DNA of 64,000 nt, taken from NCBI GenBank assembly GCA_030407085.1, contig CM059584.1, forward strand, positions 136,390,001 to 136,454,000, read 5' to 3'. Under the pieces are notes generated by a model that did no database searches, was not told the origin of the DNA, and saw nothing but the letters and a program-made list of their open reading frames with translations. Numbering within the stretch: the stretch's first letter is position 1; each line of letters begins with the position of its first letter. Positions 57,587 through 64,000 of the stretch are shown one piece after another. This DNA comes from Trichopria drosophilae (taxonomy: Eukaryota > Arthropoda > Insecta > Hymenoptera > Diapriidae). Made by a program: the position numbers and the translations under genes.

Positions 57587-57852
57587 TACAATAGAGTCCC
57601 GGTATATTTTCGTTTCGCTATATTTACGTCCCAGCTTATTTACCGGTTCCATCTCATTATATTTACCTGTCGCCACTCTCTTTTTCCCCCACCTTGCGGG
57701 CTGGGGCCTCAGGGAGGGCCTGCTGTGACATCACGAACCTAAAGCGTCCGAGAAGAGTGAGAGAAGTGACGCTCGTCTTCTTTTGGTAAATATAACGAGA
57801 CGGGAGGGGAAGACAAGGAACCGAGTCGGTAAATATACAGAGACTCTTATGT
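57587..57852 (+). mobile_element. GC-rich pogo-like MITE family D, copy 2 (intact, 266 bp)
   Basis: TACAATAGAGTCCCGGTATA on the left; the right end is a diverged complement (ATATACAGAGACTCTTATGTA). TA ends. GC content is far above the flanks. Homologous to 44486-44746 and, inverted, to 60013-60542. Open frames in it are not genes. Confidence 0.8.
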
Positions 57853-58440
57853 ACTTTGTCATAATAATATTTCTCACAACTCATTTTTCTAATTTTTGTA
57901 TAACAATAATATACTTTGTTTTGAAGAGGGTCTAGTAGTCGAAATGTTAATCACCAAGTTTTAATTGCTATTCCATCTTGGTATTAAGCCAAAGGACCGT
58001 AAATTACCAAGACTTTAAACAGTGTTTAAAAAATTTTCTAATTTCAAGAAACTAAAAGTGAATTTTTCATAATATTACATTATGATTATACAAGACGCGT
58101 TATAAAGACATTAAATTTCGAATCTACTTTTAAAAAGGGATCTGAGTCCAGGACTTATATCTTTTTCGCATAAATCGGTCAACAGGAAATGAAGATTAAC
58201 AAATTTAATATGTGTCAAACAATAAATCAGGCTATAAAATTAAGAATTTATCAATATCTCAATATCGCAAAAAATAGACTTGGTACCTTTTTTGCAGAGA
58301 GCAGTTCATTATACCGAAGTTTACTGATATGTCCACTGGAAATTGTCGGGATTTTATAAAGTAATCTCGATTACTGCTGAGAAAATGGTGATGTGATTAC
58401 AATTTGCTACATTAAAAGTGTCTTTACACTATATTTTTAA
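57853..58440. other. AT-rich stretch
   Basis: Carries the second hammerhead-like motif at 57922-57945; nothing else recognised. Confidence 0.3.
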
Positions 58441-59015
58441 GGGAGGCTCTTAGCCCTTCAATGAAATGAAACAGCCAGGTTTCAAATTGGTCCGTCATTT
58501 TCTCATGTTAATTCCCGGAATGGGCTCTGAGCATTCTGAGAAATAGCCCCAAAATCGTGTCGGAGTAAGTGAAAAACACGAACCCGGAATATCGATTACT
58601 GCGAATCGAGCCGCCGTGCACCGGCCTCGGGGTGCCTCGACATTTTTCCCTAAAATTGTCTTCAACCCCTTTAATTGACCCTTAAAACGTAGGCACCCGC
58701 AGAATAGTGGTTGCTGGATGTGCGTGTCGATCTTCGATAAAAAATAAAACTGTGCTTTCGCTTATACGTAGGTAACAATAACGTCCGGACGCGTCGACGC
58801 ACGGGCAAGCAGGGGAAAAGTCGGCGAACGGAACGCGGAACCTCTCGGTGCCGGGACGCAACAGTCGCTCGGTGCAGCTCGTTCGAGAAACATCTTTCCC
58901 GCCGCTCATCGCGATCCTAGTGTCGAATGCGTGAATTTTTGTGAACGAAAACAAGGATTTCGAAAAGTGGATTTTCAAAAAACTGGATTAAGAGTACCGA
59001 TCAACCAATAGTTCG
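58441..59015 (+). promoter_or_regulatory. CpG-rich patch, candidate promoter and non-coding first exon
   Basis: GC and CpG content rise strongly at 58,560-58,920 (for example GTCCGGACGCGTCGACGCAC), against AT-rich flanks, and no repeat structure is seen. On the plus strand the patch ends in GTTCG then GTGAGTAAAG, a strong splice donor with the exon ending at 59015. No ATG-initiated frame of length precedes it, so it would be a 5' UTR exon of a gene continuing to the right. A minus-strand frame (58978-58682) also crosses the patch and includes MSGGKDVSRTSCTERLLRPG; it may be coding or chance. Confidence 0.35.
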
Positions 59016-60012
59016 GTGAGTAAAGTAGGCCAACAAGAGAACGACCAATCGGAGCTGACATGTCAATGTAAACAATGTAAATGAAAATTTTGACAAATCC
59101 GCTTGAAAGTGATCGCAATCCTAATTACCAGGAAGTTTGAGATGAGACCAGGAAGAAAATGGACCATTCGATTGCGTTAACCTAAGAATATCAGGTGTTT
59201 AACTAACGATCGATAAAAGCTTATAACAACAAACCTTCTTTCGTAAACGTCAGCATTCTTCTGAAAAAACAATCAAACGAGAATAGCAAAAATAAAACGA
59301 TTTATGTCAAGTCGTAAAAACGCGCCAAATAGGAAATTCTATTTCTTTCCGTCGTGATTCTCCTATAAATTGATTTATGCAAGATAATTTCTCAATAATA
59401 TTGCATATTCGGGGCGTAGTACAAGTCGGGGTATACAAAAATTATTTACAGTGATAAAACCGAATTCTGATACAAAAACATAAATGAACTGTTCCTCGTT
59501 CGTAGATGAAAAATATGTTATTAAAACTGCTATAAAACGGTCCCAAACATTTTTGATTCCGTTTTTTTACCTGTCGAGAATATAATTAGAAATAAAGGAA
59601 ACTCTTGCATCTTTGACTGCATCTAAAGGGTTGGTTCTATCAAATATTAGCATAATCATGTTGTATGCTCTAGAAAGGATTAAATGTAATATTAAAGCAC
59701 GGATGTTGCAAAATACGGTAGAGTTTTACGATACATTTGTAAATAATGGATGCCATCGATAGTTAATTTTTAATGATACTTTTTCTAGAAAACGTAAAGT
59801 CTTTGAACTGATATTACTTATTTATAGAAATAGTATTTTTATTTTTAACTAGCAATCTCTTATTCAATGAGCTTTTATTCAACAATTGAAATTCACTGAA
59901 GTTCTTAGATTATCACTTCTGAGTTTACTTTTCTGCCCGTAAAAAAAGAAATATGTGGTTTCACTATGTAAATAGTAGAACCTGATACATTAGTTGGTTT
60001 TAATTGTTTAAG
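59016..60012. other. AT-rich stretch, possible intron
   Basis: No feature recognised. Confidence 0.3.
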
Positions 60013-60542
60013 TACAGTAGAGTCCCGGTATATTTGCCCGCTCGGTTCCTCGTCTTTCTCTCCGGTCTCGTTATATTTATCAAAAAAGGGAAGAGCCGCT
60101 TCTCCCGCTCTCCTGAATCGTATTATGTTCGTGACGTCACAGCAGGCCCTTCCTTAGGCCGTAGCCCGCAAGGTGGGGGGAAAAGGGAGCACTGACAGGA
60201 AATATAAGGGGACGGAACCAGGCAAATATGCTGGGACGTAAATATAGCGAGATGCAATTACAGTAGTGCTCCCCTTAAGTCATACAGTCGGGGCAAGCAA
60301 GATGGCGGCAACTCCCCTTAAGTCATATTTCATAACATTCAATTTCAATGGTTTTGTAATGTAATTTTCTGGTACTTTTGGTACATTTGTTATTTACATA
60401 TTTATACAAAACATTACGCGAGCTACAGTTAAACAACGCGTGATTGGGGAACTCATCAGCATATATAACCTATAAAATGATGACTTAGGGGGAGCAAAAG
60501 ATATGACTTAAGAGGACTACTGTATACCGCAACTCTACTGTA
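60013..60542 (-). mobile_element. GC-rich pogo-like MITE family D, copy 3, split by a nested MITE
   Basis: TACAGTAGAGTCCCGGTATA at 60013 and CGCAACTCTACTGTA ending at 60542. Removing 60261-60522 plus one TA leaves 266 bp, exactly the length of copy 2, and restores homology on both sides of the join (...GCAATTACCGCAACTCT...). Confidence 0.85.
60261..60522. mobile_element. 262-bp pogo-like MITE family E, nested at TA
   Basis: CAGTAGTGCTCCCCTTAAGT ... TATGACTTAAGAGGACTACTG, with TA on both sides (60259-60260, 60523-60524). A second copy of the word CTCCCCTTAAGTCATA lies just inside the left end (60315-60330), and it includes GATGGCGGCAACTCC. Non-coding. Confidence 0.85.
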
Positions 60543-63500
60543 GTGTAGTTTGACTACCTAATTTGTCGAAGTCACTATTTAGATAGTAAAATTAATTAAA
60601 AATAATGGCTCTGTCTTATCTTACGATCTAGTTAGTTAGTATTTCCAACTATTTATTTCTTCCGTGTGGCTTTTTACATGAATTTTAATTGTATTTTTCA
60701 ATTTTATTATCCAGCCTTTGACTTTCGTAATTGGAAGCAGTCTGAAAACGATTTTAAACAGAATGTTGTACGCAAATGATAATATTGTAGAAACGTAGAG
60801 AAAAATTGCTTAGAAATCGACTTTTTAAATATGGCAATGCTAAAAAATTCGTTTTCCAATCATTATTATTATTAAAAAAATATTCAGCTTTCAGAAATAC
60901 ATAATTTATAAAAATGGGTGTTTCATAATACAAATATAATTTTTCTGCAGTCCGTAATAAAACAATTTTTTAGGGCGTTTAATAAATGCGGTCATATTTC
61001 GCACACTCTGTTCCGATTATAAAACAGGATATTATTGACTTTACATTTTCCGTTTTACGTTTTTTAAATGAAAATCTTAAACATTTTAAAGAACTTTCGA
61101 TTTTCTATTTAAGTTAGAATTAGTTCTGTCTACAAGAATTGAACAACACTGTGTTTAATTCTAGTTTTAACCTAACCTAATAAGTGGATAAAACAGGGGG
61201 TGAATTTCATTAGACAAAAAAAACAATTGTAACTGGTTTTTTTAAAGGTATTATTTCCCCCTGATTTCGAATAGGACAATAAAAATGTCCCTTCAGACAT
61301 ACTGAAGCATCATTGGAAAAATTGCGTTTTATTGGGCTTTTCATGCATTAATTGTAATAAATATAAATCAGACAACAAAATTTTTTAAACAAAAAAGACG
61401 GAGAATCAAATTTTCTACAGAAAAGGTTATCATCATTTTCATCCTAATATCAACTATATTGCCACAAAGATGTACCTGAGAATAATCGGATTGTTGTGGC
61501 ACATAACCTTATTTATAACACAATTTCGTATTTTAGGATATTTGTACTCAATACTGATGAAATTATAACAAAAATACATCGAGCCTTTTTTGTTCAGAAT
61601 TTGGTGCTCTATATGTTAGTTTGAAATAATTTCTTGTCTGAGATGTATTTTTTGAAAATAAATGTAAAAACCAGCAATGAAATACAGTTTTTTCAAAATG
61701 GCCTCTTCAATATCCCTGACCTATAATTTTTATTATCATATACGGAATTAGGAAGCTAAAATACGTTCAAAAACTGTCAAGTTATTTTTTTCCTAGTGAG
61801 AAAGCGCATTTTATATTTGTCTTTCATAATAGGGACATTGTACATGAAAATTTAAAGTCACTATTGAGGTTATGTTTGTGGCAAATTTAAGACTATTCTA
61901 CGAATTGCATGTACTAAACGGACCAACGTCATGGTTTTCTTTAGAACCGAAAAAGTTAAATGAACTATTTTTTGTAATACCATGATTTACTACGGTAACA
62001 TAGTTCCATTTACTATATTTTTTCTTTGCGTACCTTTCCCGACAAGATATTTGGCTTAAAGTAAGATGAAGTTAGGTAATACAGATGAAAACGCGAGTAA
62101 ACTAGTGGCGGATGATAACAAAATCGCAACAATGACATGGAATAATGGCGTATCTTCACGGGTTAAGATGAATATAATTAGATATTGACAATACAAAGAT
62201 GACAAAAGTAGGTAAATAATATTGTCTGATGATTTCGATCGTACATTAACGAAAGTTATTCATAGACGGTGATACTGAAGGCGGACAATGTTACTGACAA
62301 TCTAAACCCATACTAGAAAACAGATGATGAATTATGACATGATAGTGATATCCTAAACTGCAAGTTATGATGATGAATGACTGATGAGCAGTGATGATGA
62401 CAGACGATGATTATCGTCGAAAATTTTAAAATAGTTTACATTGAGTGTTTAGCAAAGTAAAATGTTTATTAAAAATATAAAAAACTATATTAGTAGGTTT
62501 TAAATTTATGTCTAATCGTTGTAATGGCATATTTGAATTCGGTGGAGTAGTAGTAACTGTACTTCGTTAATAATACTGACTACATTGAGATCCATATTGA
62601 ATAATCACAATTACCGCATCTTTCATTTAACTGCAAATTCACCAATCATGTTCGATGAAGCAAACGTAGCTTAATTGACTTTCAGTGTTAAACCAGGTTT
62701 AATGCTTTAATTAACATAAAGTTGAACTAGTCTCAAGTGATATCTAAATATAGTAGAGCACATCAATCCTGATAAACATTTTACAATAAAATACAAAGTC
62801 ACGTTAGTGAATTTACTAGTTATAAATGAAATCTTTGTTATTATTGTTCTAAACCACCGTGAACATATTTTAACTCTTTGCATTGGAATTCCTGAACGGA
62901 AGTAAATCTCTCTGAGTTATCCGAAGAGATATTTGAGTGAATATTTAAAAAGCAAAAACAACTAAAATAAAAGTTGTTTTATGATTTGAAGAACACTTTT
63001 TGTCTTTACACGAAAAACATCTGAAATTTGTTGCTCGGAGGTTTTCGGGGTCATCGAGTATGAATCTGTCCGCTGATTTTCAAGATTCAAAATGGCGAAT
63101 CCATTATGGAAGACCACAATTTAAAAATTAACCCGATTGAGCTGAAACTGGGTAGTCTAGGGTTTTCGAGGACGCGGATTAGGAATCTGACCTTAGATTG
63201 TCAAACTTGAAAATGCTGGATCCAAGATGAAAAATAGGAATACAAACTAATTCAATGTGTTAATAAGTGATTTCCGAGCAAAAAGAATAATATCTGAATC
63301 ACACGAGGTTTGCACATTTTCGATGTACGAGATGCAAATAAAAAACCGCAAGTATGTAACTAAAATCGCATCAATGAACTGAAAATTTTCTTAATACTCA
63401 TATCATCACCCATAATTCTGTATTCATGAGATTGTATTTGCGGTTTTCTTGACTCATACATATATTCGGTTATGTATTTATTGTCGCTTAAAATTTTAAT

Positions 63501-64000
63501 CTTGTATTAGTATATCGTAACGTCATCTGCGTACGGTTTGTATTTATAAGCATTTGGGTTGCAATTTAGATACTCTGGATGTACATATAGTCTCGTACAA
63601 GCTGTCTATCCATCTGCCATCTAATTTGCATTATGTACATTTGCAACAATACGCGTTACCATCATTTGTTACATGCTAATATCGATTTAAAATACAACCA
63701 GCAACGCGAGCACGGTGTGATAAAAATGAATTTTGTTTTATTTTTAACGAATATTTATAGATATCCATACGTCAACTACTTTACCACAACTGAAATTACA
63801 CAATAAGGCTTTGACATTTACACCCAGAAAAGTCTATGAATGTAAATGTCGTCGACATGTGCTCGAATATGCTGTAGGCCTTTAATGTCACTGGCAGTAG
63901 TACAGTAAAGTCCCCTACAGAATTGGCGGGAACGCTAAACGTATTCTACACGCGATTTGCCTTTACTTCACCTACATACATATACACACTAATACCCACG
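60543..64000. other. gene-free AT-rich stretch to the window edge
   Basis: No exon was recognised. GATGATGA-type short repeats occur at about 62320-62420. Two modules with CAAAATGGCGAATCCATTATGG (63087) and a diverged copy (about 63205) repeat the pattern seen in the TTAA element at 18944. At 63902 TACAGTAAAGTCCCC may be the start of another CAGTA-type MITE cut by the window end. Confidence 0.35.

Noticed and set aside
57587..57884. Possible promoter island because of high GC content
   Set aside because: It is one of three copies of a dispersed GC-rich MITE, so composition reflects the element.
62320..62420. Possible CRISPR-like or regularly spaced repeat of GATGATGA words
   Set aside because: The words are short, irregularly spaced and imperfect; simple-sequence drift explains them.

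Overview
The window is nuclear DNA from an arthropod, most likely an insect. It is AT-rich and dense in decayed DNA transposons. It has genes with short introns and GT-AG splice sites, a CCCH-ended non-LTR retrotransposon with target-site duplications, and no bacterial-style operons. The insect assignment is inference, based on composition, repeat style and the one complete gene.

Genes. One protein-coding gene can be rebuilt from start to stop: a saccharopine dehydrogenase-like oxidoreductase (SCCPDH family) on the minus strand at 29244-26426. It has seven coding exons, all splice phases agree, and the product is 423 residues. A first coding exon of a second, unidentified gene lies on the minus strand at 4596-4473, with a TATA box upstream and a splice donor downstream; the rest of that gene is not visible. 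A CpG-rich patch ending in a splice donor at 59015 may be the non-coding first exon of a plus-strand gene running off the right edge. Two further candidate exons (20933-21130, 51571-51700) are weak.

Retrotransposons. A complete non-LTR retrotransposon (32257-37372, minus strand) has two intact ORFs and a perfect 15-bp target-site duplication, so it is a recent insertion. Decayed LINE 3' ends lie at about 23930-24120, 31160-31910, 39740-40470 and 40828-40925.

DNA transposons. Most of the rest is non-autonomous inverted-repeat elements, many nested. (1) Long foldback elements at 3.4-4.3, 13.9-15.9, 21.4-25.6 (three in a row), 39.3-40.8, 47.3-48.3 and 49.0-50.5 kb. (2) CAGTA...TACTG, TA-flanked pogo-like MITEs at 16.0, 44.1, 44.5, 57.6 and 60.0-60.5 kb. 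(3) Families whose ends begin CCC, such as CCCAGCAA, CCCTGCAAAC, CCCGCTAAAC and CCCTGRYGAAAAT. (4) TTAA-flanked elements. Several insertions can be proved because an empty copy of the host element is also present in the window: a 107-bp palindrome inside a pogo-like MITE at 44.3 kb, and a 262-bp MITE inside a 266-bp MITE at 60.0-60.5 kb.

No CRISPR array, rRNA gene, complete functional tRNA or viral genome was recognised. The most notable features are the repeat architecture: nested non-autonomous elements, a recurrent 60-65-bp module carrying ATGGCGG that crosses family borders, and a templated patch at 44.8 kb.
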